Origin: Firmicutes bacterium CAG:534
GTDB taxonomy: Bacteria; Bacillota; Clostridia; Lachnospirales; Lachnospiraceae
Reading direction: 5' to 3'
DNA length: 38,783 nt
NCBI GenBank assembly: GCA_000436115.1
Contig: FR894517.1
Location: 1-38,783, forward strand
The position numbers were made by a program, and so were the translations under genes. Shown here in pieces: positions 8,167 to 15,871 of the stretch (the first letter of the stretch is position 1; the number at the start of each line of letters is the position of its first letter). The notes below the pieces were generated by a model. The model was not told the DNA's origin. It saw only the letters and a list, made by a program, of their open reading frames with translations, and searched no databases.

Positions 8167-8172
8167 GCGAGA

Positions 8173-8228
8173 TTTGTGTCTGCGCGCACTTGACACAAAC
8201 TCGGCATGTGCCAAAAAGTGTGCGCAGA
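8173..8228 (+). promoter_or_regulatory. Leader with two mutually exclusive hairpins upstream of the CPBP protease gene
   Basis: Bases 8173-8180 (TTTGTGTC) pair perfectly with 8192-8199 (GACACAAA). Alternatively 8179-8191 pair with 8216-8228 over 13 positions with one G-U wobble; the two helices share bases and cannot coexist. A small GGCA/TGCC hairpin lies in the longer helix's loop. The 3' arm of the long helix ends 5 bases before the AGGAG of the CPBP gene, so folding could affect ribosome access. The arrangement suggests a translational switch or a dispersed palindromic repeat; function is inferred. Confidence 0.45.
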
Positions 8229-8240
8229 AATGAGGAGAAA

Positions 8241-9203
8241 ATGGAACAGTTAGAGGAAAAGAAAATCAATAAAACCCGGATCATTTTGTATCTGGCGATC
8301 ACCTTTGTCATTACGTTTGCCATGGAAATTTTTGTGGTCAGGCCGCTGATCCAAAGCAGTGATGAATCACAGGCGCTTTTAGGGCAGTCCCTTATAGCGG
8401 GAATGATGTACATTCCCACCATTGGAGTGATCGCAACCAGACTGCTTACCAAGGAGCGGTTTGCAGGAAATCTTTTTATTGCTTTAAACATCAAGAAAAA
8501 CCTGAAGTATTATGGAATGGCCTGGTTTGGCATGGCGTTTTTGACCGTGGTAGGAACGGTGCTTTACTTCCTGATCTTCCGAAAGTGTTTTGATCCGGAG
8601 CTTGGCTATCTGAAAGCCATGTATGAGGCACAGATCGAAATGACGGGAGCAGGTGAGGTGCCGGATACTTCGGGACTTTGGAACATGATGCTGCAGCAGG
8701 TGGTGTTTGGGATCCTGTTTTCTCCTTTTTTGAATATCATCAACTGCTTTGGTGAGGAATGGGGATGGAGAGGCTATTTGCTTCCCAAGCTGATGAAGCA
8801 GTTTAAAATTGTTCCCACTCTCCTGATCAGCGGGGTGATCTGGGGACTCTGGCATGCGCCTTTAATCGTGTTTGGACACAACTATGGCGTTGGCTACCCG
8901 GGCTATCCGGTGGTGGGAATCCTTGCCATGTGCGTTTTCTGCGTGGTAATGGGAACGCTCCTTTCTTATCTGACTATCCACACCAAAAGCTGTATCCCGG
9001 CAGCAATGGCACACGGCATGATCAACGGCTTTTCCTCAGTAGGAATTTATTTTACGTCCCTGACGCATCCTTATAATGTGTTTGTAGGACCTACGGCGTT
9101 AGGGATCGTTGGCGGAATAGGATTTATTGCGGCAGCAGGCGTCATGGGATATAAGCTGTACCAGCAGGAGAAAAACAGCGAAGAAGGACTTTCTCTTATG
9201 TAA
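8241..9203 (+). CDS. CPBP family intramembrane metalloprotease
   Basis: This 320-residue polytopic membrane protein belongs to the CAAX protease/bacteriocin-processing (Abi, CPBP) family. The conserved motif EEWGWRGYLLPKL gives E172, E173 and R177, and the second motif, SGVIWGLWHAP, gives H205; these form the glutamate/histidine active site of the Rce1-like fold. A third conserved region, MAHGMINGFSS, follows. Family members process prenylated proteins or peptides, act in bacteriocin immunity or signalling, and many have no known substrate, as here. I chose the ATG at 8241, preceded by AGGAG, over an upstream in-frame TTG at 8190, because the extra residues are polar, overlap the hairpin leader and lack a ribosome binding site. 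The gene stands between structured leaders and is probably a separate unit. Confidence 0.92.
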   Translation: MEQLEEKKINKTRIILYLAITFVITFAMEIFVVRPLIQSSDESQALLGQSLIAGMMYIPTIGVIATRLLTKERFAGNLFIALNIKKNLKYYGMAWFGMAFLTVVGTVLYFLIFRKCFDPELGYLKAMYEAQIEMTGAGEVPDTSGLWNMMLQQVVFGILFSPFLNIINCFGEEWGWRGYLLPKLMKQFKIVPTLLISGVIWGLWHAPLIVFGHNYGVGYPGYPVVGILAMCVFCVVMGTLLSYLTIHTKSCIPAAMAHGMINGFSSVGIYFTSLTHPYNVFVGPTALGIVGGIGFIAAAGVMGYKLYQQEKNSEEGLSLM

Positions 9204-9217
9204 ATGCAACAAAAGTC

Positions 9218-9259
9218 TTGCATTTTGAAAAATATGGTGTTAAACTAATCTGGTATGAT
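9218..9259 (+). promoter_or_regulatory. Candidate promoter region for the rimP-nusA-infB operon
   Basis: Two overlapping options: TTGCAT (9218-9223), a 17-base spacer and TAAACT (9241-9246); or an extended -10, TGGTATGAT (9251-9259), without a good -35. Both would start transcription just upstream of, or at, the 9273-9299 hairpin. Neither is strong alone, but position and AT richness fit the operon head. Confidence 0.45.
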
Positions 9260-9272
9260 AGTTATTACTTGT

Positions 9273-9299
9273 AGAGTGGACCTGGCGGTCCACTCTTTT
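9273..9299 (+). terminator. Intrinsic terminator or attenuator between the CPBP gene and rimP
   Basis: A perfect 10-bp stem (9273-9282 with 9287-9296), a TGGC loop and a short T tail. It can end the CPBP transcript. Because candidate promoters lie just upstream, it could also attenuate the rimP operon. The bases after the stem, CTCTTTTACATGTAAGAG, can form a competing weaker hairpin. Confidence 0.65.
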
Positions 9300-9340
9300 A
9301 CATGTAAGAGCTTTTAACTGAAAAAAGTAGAGGTGAATGA

Positions 9341-9817
9341 ATGGCAAAGCGTGAAAGCTACGAAGAAAGAACAGAAAAGCTTCTTCTGCCTGTTGCACAG
9401 AAAAATGGAGTAGAGATCTATGACGTGGAGTATGTGAAGGAAGGAGCAGACTGGTATTTAAGGTGCTTTATTGACAAGGAAGGCGGAGTCAGCATCGATC
9501 ATTGCGAAGCTGTGAGCCGTGAACTGTCAGATCTTCTGGATGCAGAGGATTTTATTGAGGATGCTTACATTTTGGAGGTCAGCTCACCGGGGCTTGGAAG
9601 ACAGCTGAAAAAGGATAAGCACCTGGAAAAAAGCCTTTTGCAGGAGGTGGATGTGAAAACCTATAAGCCAATCGACGGGTGCAAGGATTTTACAGGAATT
9701 TTAAAGGCGTTTGACAAGGACACGATTACGCTGGTGATGTCAGATGACAAGGAAATAGAAGATAAGGTCTTTAACCGAAAAGAGATTGCTACTATCAAAC
9801 TGGCACTTGATTTTTAG
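9341..9817 (+). CDS. rimP: Ribosome maturation factor RimP
   Basis: This 158-residue cytoplasmic factor is needed for 30S subunit maturation, binding near S12 during assembly. The N-terminal domain shows the family's NGVEIYDVEYVKEGADWYL, then FIDKEGGVSIDHCEAVSREL, and the conserved ILEVSSPGL before the C-terminal SH3-like domain (about 90-158). Length is normal. The ATG at 9341 follows an AGAGGTGA ribosome binding site. It opens the conserved rimP-nusA-rnpM-ylxQ-infB-rbfA order found across Firmicutes, and nusA starts 34 bases after its stop. Expression is probably set by the leader described at 9218-9299. Confidence 0.97.
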   Translation: MAKRESYEERTEKLLLPVAQKNGVEIYDVEYVKEGADWYLRCFIDKEGGVSIDHCEAVSRELSDLLDAEDFIEDAYILEVSSPGLGRQLKKDKHLEKSLLQEVDVKTYKPIDGCKDFTGILKAFDKDTITLVMSDDKEIEDKVFNRKEIATIKLALDF

Positions 9818-9851
9818 TCCGGGGAAGTACGGGCGGAAAGGGATAAGGGAA

Positions 9852-11003
9852 ATGAACAAAGAATTAATGGAAGCACTGGATATTCTGGAAAAGGAGAAGG
9901 AGATCAGTAAGGAAACACTGTTCGAGGCCATTGAAAATTCGCTTCTGACTGCATGCAAGAACCATTTTGGAAAAGCAGACAATGTAAAGGTTGTGATCGA
10001 CAGAGATACCTGCGATTTCCTTTGCTACGCAGAAAAGGAAGTAGTTGACGAGGTGGAGGATGATGTGCTGCAGATCTCTCTTCCGGATGCACAGAAGATC
10101 AAAGCGGATGCGGCTGTGGGAGATGTGATCAATGTAGAGATCAAGTCCAAGGAATTTGGCAGGATTGCAACACAGAATGCAAAGAATGTTATTTTACAGA
10201 AGATCCGCGAGGAAGAAAGAAGCGTGATCTACAATCAGTATTTTGAAAAGGAAAAGGATGTTGTGACCGGTATCGTTCAGCGGTATATCGGAAAGAACAT
10301 CAGTATTAACCTGGGCAAGGCTGACGGCATCTTAAATGAAAGCGAACAGGTAAAGGGAGAGGTGTTCAAGCCCACAGAAAGAATTAAGGTATATATCCTG
10401 GAAGTAAAAAATACTCCCAAGGGGCCAAGAATTCTGGTCAGCCGCACACACCCGGAACTTGTAAAGCGTCTTTTTGAATCTGAAGTAACCGAGATCAAGG
10501 ACGGAACGGTAGAGATCATGAGTATTGCAAGAGAAGCCGGAAGCAGAACCAAGATGGCAGTACGCTCCAACGATCCCAATGTGGATGCGGTAGGCGCCTG
10601 CGTAGGATTAAATGGTGCAAGAGTCAATTCCATCGTGGAAGAGCTGCGGGGAGAAAAGATCGACATCATTAACTGGGATGAGAACCCCGGTAATCTGATC
10701 CAGAATGCACTTTCTCCGGCTAAGATCGTAGCAGTGTTTGCAGATCCCGACGAAAAGACGGCGAAGGTCGTTGTACCGGATTATCAGCTTTCCCTGGCAA
10801 TCGGCAAGGAAGGACAGAACGCAAGACTGGCTGCAAGGCTGACCGGTTATAAGATCGATATTAAGAGTGAAACACAGGCGAAGGATGCTCCCGGCTTCCG
10901 GTATGAGGATTACATGGATGAGTATGACGAGTACGATGAGTATGACGAGGAAGACCTTTCCGAGGAAGAAAATACTGCGCCCGATGAGGAAATAACAGAG
11001 TAA
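9852..11003 (+). CDS. nusA: Transcription termination/antitermination protein NusA
   Basis: This 383-residue RNA polymerase-associated factor affects pausing, intrinsic termination and antitermination. An N-terminal polymerase-binding domain (1-125) is followed by an S1 domain (about 135-200), KH1 (about 205-275, with RTKMAVRSNDPNVDAVGACV) and KH2 (about 280-345, with LAIGKEGQNARLAARLTGYK). It lacks the C-terminal acidic repeat domains of proteobacterial NusA, as usual in Firmicutes, but ends in a strikingly acidic tail from about residue 352 with repeated DEY triplets. I used the ATG at 9852 (MNKELMEALDILEKE) because it matches the usual N-terminus and follows a purine-rich AAAGGGAT/AAGGGA ribosome binding site; the frame is open upstream into rimP. 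Confidence 0.97.
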   Translation: MNKELMEALDILEKEKEISKETLFEAIENSLLTACKNHFGKADNVKVVIDRDTCDFLCYAEKEVVDEVEDDVLQISLPDAQKIKADAAVGDVINVEIKSKEFGRIATQNAKNVILQKIREEERSVIYNQYFEKEKDVVTGIVQRYIGKNISINLGKADGILNESEQVKGEVFKPTERIKVYILEVKNTPKGPRILVSRTHPELVKRLFESEVTEIKDGTVEIMSIAREAGSRTKMAVRSNDPNVDAVGACVGLNGARVNSIVEELRGEKIDIINWDENPGNLIQNALSPAKIVAVFADPDEKTAKVVVPDYQLSLAIGKEGQNARLAARLTGYKIDIKSETQAKDAPGFRYEDYMDEYDEYDEYDEEDLSEEENTAPDEEITE

Positions 11004-11016
11004 AGGGGCATGTCCT

Positions 11017-11286
11017 ATGGCAAAAAAAATTCCCGTAAGGCAGTGTATCGGCTGCGGAGAAATGAAAAACAAAAAAGATATGATGCGGATCCTGCGGACG
11101 CCGGAGGAGGAGATCGTTCTGGATCTTACAGGCAAAAAGAACGGCAGGGGCGCATATCTTTGTAAACAGAGTGAATGCCTGAAGCTGGCACGAAAAAACA
11201 AGGGACTGGAGCGCTCCTTTAAAATGAGCATCCAGAGTCAGGTTTATGATAAGCTGGAGGAGGAGTTCTTAAAAGCAAATGAATGA
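11017..11286 (+). CDS. rnpM: YlxR-family RNase P modulator RnpM
   Basis: This 89-residue basic protein of the YlxR (DUF448) family has the diagnostic start PVRQCIGCGEMKNKKDMMRI and the later NGRGAYLCKQSECLKLARKN. In Bacillus subtilis the YlxR protein has been renamed RnpM because it binds RNase P RNA and modulates its activity; transfer of that role here is by homology. The paired cysteines in CIGCG and a later C might suggest metal binding, but the family is generally not a zinc protein. It lies 13 bases after nusA and overlaps ylxQ by 8 bases, implying translational coupling in the translation operon. Confidence 0.92.
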   Translation: MAKKIPVRQCIGCGEMKNKKDMMRILRTPEEEIVLDLTGKKNGRGAYLCKQSECLKLARKNKGLERSFKMSIQSQVYDKLEEEFLKANE

Positions 11287-11590
11287 CAGAGTATTGTCCC
11301 TGCTTGGCCTTGCCGCCAGAGGGAGAAATCTGGTCAGCGGTGAATTTTCCACAGAAAAGGCGGTCAAGGAAGGAAGAGCATACCTTGTGATCGTTGGAAA
11401 GGATGCCTCTGATAACACCAGAAAGCTTTTTACCAATATGTGCTCGTTTTATGAAACGCCTGTTTACTTTTACGGGACGAAAGCCTCTTTAGGGCAGGCA
11501 ATAGGAAGAGAAATGAGGGCTTCTGTTGCGGTGACGGACGAAGGAATGGCAAAGAACATCAGAAAGCGTCTGGAAGAAGCGGCAGAATAG
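11279..11590 (+). CDS. ylxQ: L7Ae-family K-turn RNA-binding protein YlxQ
   Basis: This 103-residue protein belongs to the L7Ae/L30e/S12e family: LLGLAARGRNLVSGEFSTEK at the N-terminus, then AYLVIVGKDASDNTRKLF and ASLGQAIGREMRASVAVTD. Bacterial YlxQ proteins have the fold that recognises kink-turn RNA, but the natural target is not settled. Its place between rnpM and infB is conserved in Firmicutes, suggesting a role near ribosome or RNase P function. The start overlaps the end of rnpM; infB follows after 37 bases. Length and charge are normal. Confidence 0.92.
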   Translation: MNDRVLSLLGLAARGRNLVSGEFSTEKAVKEGRAYLVIVGKDASDNTRKLFTNMCSFYETPVYFYGTKASLGQAIGREMRASVAVTDEGMAKNIRKRLEEAAE

Positions 11591-11627
11591 GGAAGCAGTA
11601 GCAGGTTTTAAGAAAGGAACGGTTGGA

Positions 11628-14528
11628 ATGGCCAAAATAAAAGTGCATGAAATAGCAAAGGAACTGGAAAAGCAAAGCAAGGAAATCATTGCTTTTCTGC
11701 AGGATAAAGGAATAGAAGTAAAGGCGGCGCAAAGTTCTATTGAGGATGATGTGGCAGCCATGGTAAGAAAAGCCTTTGGAGGGAGCAAAGCTGATACAGA
11801 GACAGCAAAGGAAAAGGAAGCTGCCCCTGTAACTGCGGAAAAACAGGAAGAGACCAAGAAGGCGGAGCCGGAAAAGGCGCCTGAAAAGCCGGAAGCGCCG
11901 GCCCAGGGTACGTCGGAACCGCCTAAGAAGAAAAAGAAGATTATTTTTGTCAGCAATCCCCATAACAGTAATTTCTCATCCCAGCAAAGGCCTCAGGGAA
12001 ATAACAGGCCGATGCAGAATCAGGGACAGAGACCGGGCGGAAATCGTCAGGGGCAGGGAAGGGCACAGGAAGCGCCGCATAAGATCATCCGTCCTCTGAC
12101 CGCACCCTCTGTTATGGAAAGTACCCGCGTGGACTTTAGGGAAAATGCCAGAAAGCTTGAAAATGAGCGGATTGCAGCAAAGAATAACCAGGCAAGGGAA
12201 AAAGAAGCGGAAAGACAGGCGCAGGAGAATAACCAGCAGCAAAAACCTCAGGCCGCTACGACGGAAAACACTGCAAATCAGAATGCAAGGCCGGCAGCAG
12301 GAGACAGAAGACCTGCAAGGCCCGCAGGAAGGGATGACAGGTATCAGAGGAATGAGAGATCTTCGCAGGGCAGTTACAACAATCAGGGAGAAAGGAATAA
12401 CAGAAATGACTCCCGCAGACCTGAAGGAGGTAGTCGGGCAGGCGCTCAAAACGGCAGGAACGATTTCCGCAATAATAACGGTGAAAGGAATTATAACAGA
12501 CCTGGTAATAATCAGGGACGCAGCGAAAGAGGCCCTCAGGGACAGGACAATCGATTTAAGCGTGCTGAAAAGCCGGGTAAAGGTTTCACTGCGGAAACCC
12601 CGGTTAAGGATGAAAAGCGCAGAGATGAAGAAAAGCGCAGAATCAGCCAGGAAAAGGATAAGCGCTCTAAGAAGGACTTCATGTATGAAGAGGACGAGGC
12701 AGCAGCAAAGAGCAAAAATAAAGCAGGCAGATTCATAAAACCGGAGAAAAAGGTAGAAGATAAGGTAGAGGAGCAGATCAAGGTCATCACGATCCCTGAG
12801 ACGCTCACCATCAAGGAGCTGGCAGATAAGATGAAGCTGCAGCCCTCCGTTATTATCAAAAAGCTTTTCCTTCAGGGACAGATCGTTACCGTAAACTCAG
12901 AGATCAGCTTTGAGGACGCGGAAAATATTGCAATCGATTATGAGATCATCTGTGAGAAGGAACAGAAGGTAGATGTGATCGAAGAACTGTTAAAGGAAGA
13001 TGAGGATGCAGAGGAAACTCTGGTTTCCAGACCTCCGGTCATCTGTGTTATGGGGCATGTCGACCATGGTAAGACCTCTCTTCTGGATGCGATCCGTAAG
13101 ACCAACGTTACCGATAAGGAAGCTGGCGGTATTACCCAGCATATCGGCGCTTATACCGTTAATGTAAACGGGCAGTCCATTACTTTCCTGGATACACCGG
13201 GACATGAGGCGTTTACTGCCATGCGTATGCGTGGTGCAAACTCCACAGATATTGCGATCCTGGTAGTGGCAGCGGATGACGGCGTGATGCCCCAGACAGT
13301 AGAGGCGATCAACCACGCAAAGGCAGCCGGAATTGAAATCATTGTTGCAGTGAACAAGATTGATAAGCCGGGCGCAAATGTGGACAGAGTAAAGCAGGAA
13401 ATGACAGAATATGAACTGATCCCGGTAGACTGGGGCGGAACCACAGAGTTTGTTCCGGTATCAGCCAAATCAGGAGAAGGAATTGAAAATCTGCTTGAAA
13501 CCATCCTTTTAACCGCTGAAATCCTGGAGCTGAAGGCAAATCCCAACAGAAGAGCCAGAGGACTTGTGATCGAGGCAGAGCTGGATAAGGGAAGAGGCCC
13601 TGTGGCAACCGTTCTGGTACAGAAGGGAACCCTTCATGTAGGAGATTTTATCTCCGCAGGAGCAAGCCATGGCAAGGTCAGGGCTATGATCGATGATAAG
13701 GGAAGAAGAGTGAAGGAAGCGCTTCCTTCTACACCTGTAGAAATTTTGGGACTTTCTGATGTTCCCAGCGCAGGAGAAGTCTTTATTGCCCATGAAAATG
13801 ATAAAACAGCCAAGAATTACGCAGAAACCTATCTGGCACAGAACAAGGAGAAAATGCTGGAGGAGACCAAGGCAAAAATGTCTCTGGATGATCTGTTTAC
13901 CCAGATCCAGGCAGGAAACCTGAAGGAACTGAACATCATTGTCAAGGCAGATGTCCAGGGCAGCGTGGAGGCAGTAAAACAGAGCCTGATGAAGCTGTCC
14001 AATGAAGAGGTAGTGGTAAAATGTATCCATGGCGGCGTAGGCGCCATTAACGAGTCGGATGTCTCTCTTGCATCTGCATCCGCTGCCATCATTATCGGCT
14101 TTAATGTACGTCCCGATGCCATGGCAAAAGCCATTGCGGAAAGAGAAGGCGTAGACATCAGACTTTACAGGGTAATCTATCAGGCGATCGAGGACATCGA
14201 GGCTGCCATGAAGGGAATGCTGGATCCTGTTTACGAGGAGAAGGTCATCGGACACGCAGAAGTGCGTCAGATCTTCCGTGCTTCCGCAGTCGGAAACATT
14301 GCAGGTTCTTATGTGCTGGATGGATATTTCCAGAGAGACTGCAAGGTAAGGATCACTAGAGAAGGCGAACAGATTTACGAAGGTGCACTGGCATCCTTAA
14401 AGAGATTTAAAGATGATGTGAAGGAAGTAAAGGCTGGATTTGAATGCGGTCTTGTATTTGAAGGCTTTGATCAGATGCAGGAGCTTGATATTGTGGAAGC
14501 TTATATTATGGTGGAGGTTCCCAGGTGA
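11628..14528 (+). CDS. infB: Translation initiation factor IF-2
   Basis: This 966-residue GTPase places initiator fMet-tRNA in the 30S P site and promotes subunit joining. An N-terminal IF2_N domain (1-50, with KVHEIAKELEKQSKEI) is followed by an unusually long low-complexity region (about 60-375) rich in Asn, Gln, Arg, Gly, Glu and Lys, a second IF2_N-like segment (about 385-450, TLTIKELADKMKLQPSVIIK) and the G domain: G1 GHVDHGKT at 476-483, G3 DTPGH from 522, G4 NKID from 576. Domains II, III and IV follow, the last with EVRQIFRASAVGNIAGSYVL. The start is supported by GAAAGGA upstream and the family N-terminus. Its stop overlaps the rbfA GTG. The conserved core is intact; only the linker is variable. 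Confidence 0.98.
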   Translation: MAKIKVHEIAKELEKQSKEIIAFLQDKGIEVKAAQSSIEDDVAAMVRKAFGGSKADTETAKEKEAAPVTAEKQEETKKAEPEKAPEKPEAPAQGTSEPPKKKKKIIFVSNPHNSNFSSQQRPQGNNRPMQNQGQRPGGNRQGQGRAQEAPHKIIRPLTAPSVMESTRVDFRENARKLENERIAAKNNQAREKEAERQAQENNQQQKPQAATTENTANQNARPAAGDRRPARPAGRDDRYQRNERSSQGSYNNQGERNNRNDSRRPEGGSRAGAQNGRNDFRNNNGERNYNRPGNNQGRSERGPQGQDNRFKRAEKPGKGFTAETPVKDEKRRDEEKRRISQEKDKRSKKDFMYEEDEAAAKSKNKAGRFIKPEKKVEDKVEEQIKVITIPETLTIKELADKMKLQPSVIIKKLFLQGQIVTVNSEISFEDAENIAIDYEIICEKEQKVDVIEELLKEDEDAEETLVSRPPVICVMGHVDHGKTSLLDAIRKTNVTDKEAGGITQHIGAYTVNVNGQSITFLDTPGHEAFTAMRMRGANSTDIAILVVAADDGVMPQTVEAINHAKAAGIEIIVAVNKIDKPGANVDRVKQEMTEYELIPVDWGGTTEFVPVSAKSGEGIENLLETILLTAEILELKANPNRRARGLVIEAELDKGRGPVATVLVQKGTLHVGDFISAGASHGKVRAMIDDKGRRVKEALPSTPVEILGLSDVPSAGEVFIAHENDKTAKNYAETYLAQNKEKMLEETKAKMSLDDLFTQIQAGNLKELNIIVKADVQGSVEAVKQSLMKLSNEEVVVKCIHGGVGAINESDVSLASASAAIIIGFNVRPDAMAKAIAEREGVDIRLYRVIYQAIEDIEAAMKGMLDPVYEEKVIGHAEVRQIFRASAVGNIAGSYVLDGYFQRDCKVRITREGEQIYEGALASLKRFKDDVKEVKAGFECGLVFEGFDQMQELDIVEAYIMVEVPR

Positions 14529-14878
14529 GAAAAAACAGTATGAAAAACACCCGTATTAACGGGGAGGTGCAGAGGACCCTTGCAGAGATCATCAGAGGAG
14601 ATCTGAAGGATCCCAGGATCAGTCCTCTTACCTCAGTGGTTGCAGTAGAGGTTGCGCCGGATTTAAAGACCTGTAAGGCCTATATCAGTGTATACGGAGA
14701 GCAGCAGGCTTTAGATGCGACCATAGAAGGGTTAAAGAGCGCAGAGGGCTTTATCCGAAATGAACTTGCAAGGAAGGTAAATCTGCGCAATACGCCTCAG
14801 ATTCAATTTATCGGAGATCAGTCCATTGCCTATGGCGTAAAAATGTCAAAGCTGATCGACGAAGTCAACCGGAAATAA
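14525..14878 (+). CDS. rbfA: Ribosome-binding factor A
   Basis: This 117-residue KH-like protein binds the 30S subunit during late 16S rRNA maturation and is linked to cold adaptation. Diagnostic segments are INGEVQRTLAEIIRGDLKDP, ISPLTSVVAVEVAPDLKTCK and RNTPQIQFIGDQSIAYGVKM. I favour the GTG at 14525, overlapping the infB stop in a GTGA arrangement, because GGAGG lies 7 bases upstream; an in-frame ATG at 14540 is the alternative and would remove five residues. The overlap indicates translational coupling to infB. The nrnA gene follows after 33 bases. Confidence 0.96.
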   Translation: MRKNSMKNTRINGEVQRTLAEIIRGDLKDPRISPLTSVVAVEVAPDLKTCKAYISVYGEQQALDATIEGLKSAEGFIRNELARKVNLRNTPQIQFIGDQSIAYGVKMSKLIDEVNRK

Positions 14879-14911
14879 AAATCCGGCCTGCGAAGCAGAT
14901 GGAGGCTTGTG

Positions 14912-15871
14912 ATGAAGTTATATGAAGAAGTAAAAAGCGCAGGAAGCATTGGGATCAGCGGCCATATCAGGCCCGATGGGGATTGTATCGGTGCCTGTAT
15001 GGGGCTGTACCTGTATCTGAAAAAGCTCTGCCCTGATGCTGCGATAGAGGTTTTTCTGGAACAGCCCGCAGAGGTGTTTTCCTGCATCAAAGGGATGGAA
15101 GAGATCCATACCGATTTTAAGACGGAGATCCCCTGCTTTGATGTGTTTTTTGCACTGGATGCATCAAAGGATCGACTGGGAGAGGCAGAAAAGTATTTTG
15201 ACGCTGCAAAAAAGAAGATCAACATTGATCATCATATCAGCAATCCGGGCTGCGGGGATCTGAACTATATCAAACCCAAGGCAAGCTCGGCCAGTGAGCT
15301 GGTGTATGAGCTGATAGAGAAAAAAGAGCTTTTGGACGAGGAAATCGCCAAAGCGCTGTACATAGGTCTCATTCATGATACGGGAGTGTTCCAGTATTCC
15401 AATACAGCACCGTCCACGCTGCAGGCGGCAGCACAGCTGATCCAGTATGGGTTTGATTTCCCGGCGCTGATCCAGGAAACCTTTTATGAGAAAACCTATG
15501 TGCAAAATCAGATTTTGGGAAGAGCGCTGCTAGAAAGCATCCTGTTTATGAATGGACAGTGCATTGTCAGCATGGTGGACAAAAAGACCATGAATTTCTA
15601 TCAGGTGGTGCCAAGTGATCTGGAGGGGATTGTGAGCCAGCTCCGGAATACAAAGGGAGTGGAGTGTGCGATTTTTATGTATCAGATCGGCGCTCTTGAG
15701 TATAAGGTAAGCCTTCGCTCGGGAGGAAAGGTGGATGTGGCAAAGGTAGCTGCTTTCTTTGGGGGCGGCGGTCATATACGGGCTGCAGGCGTGACCATGC
15801 AGGGAACCTTTTATGATATTGTCAACAATCTGTCTGCACAGATCGCAAAGCAGCTGGAAGGTGAAGCATAA
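14912..15871 (+). CDS. nrnA: DHH/DHHA1 family nanoRNase / phosphatase NrnA
   Basis: This 319-residue protein of the DHH phosphoesterase family would degrade 2-5-base RNA oligomers and in many relatives also dephosphorylates 3'-phosphoadenosine-5'-phosphate; some members cleave cyclic-dinucleotide-derived pApA. Metal-binding motifs are GHIRPDGDCIGA near the N-terminus, a central FFALDAS, and the signature D106-H107-H108 in NIDHHISNPG. The C-terminal DHHA1 domain ends with GGGGHIRAAG (G284-H288). I chose the ATG at 14912, 6 bases after GGAGG; a GTG directly before it (14909) is too close. Placement after rbfA and before truB is conserved in Firmicutes, and the truB ATG follows its stop with no gap. 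Confidence 0.95.
   Translation: MKLYEEVKSAGSIGISGHIRPDGDCIGACMGLYLYLKKLCPDAAIEVFLEQPAEVFSCIKGMEEIHTDFKTEIPCFDVFFALDASKDRLGEAEKYFDAAKKKINIDHHISNPGCGDLNYIKPKASSASELVYELIEKKELLDEEIAKALYIGLIHDTGVFQYSNTAPSTLQAAAQLIQYGFDFPALIQETFYEKTYVQNQILGRALLESILFMNGQCIVSMVDKKTMNFYQVVPSDLEGIVSQLRNTKGVECAIFMYQIGALEYKVSLRSGGKVDVAKVAAFFGGGGHIRAAGVTMQGTFYDIVNNLSAQIAKQLEGEA

Noticed and set aside
8190..8240. In-frame TTG start extending the CPBP protease by 17 codons
   Set aside because: No ribosome binding site, and the extension is the hairpin leader itself; the ATG at 8241 has AGGAG and precedes the first membrane helix.
9225..9239. The 15-mer TTGAAAAATATGGTG occurs both upstream of rimP and at the start of spoIIIAH (26205-26219), with a near copy before deoB (26983-26996)
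   Set aside because: One copy is coding sequence and the others sit in AT-rich upstream regions; the word is low-complexity and the contexts differ, so a shared regulatory element is not supported.
13509..14255. Reverse-strand frame of 248 codons
   Set aside because: Antisense to the conserved C-terminal domains of IF-2, with no motif or ribosome binding site.
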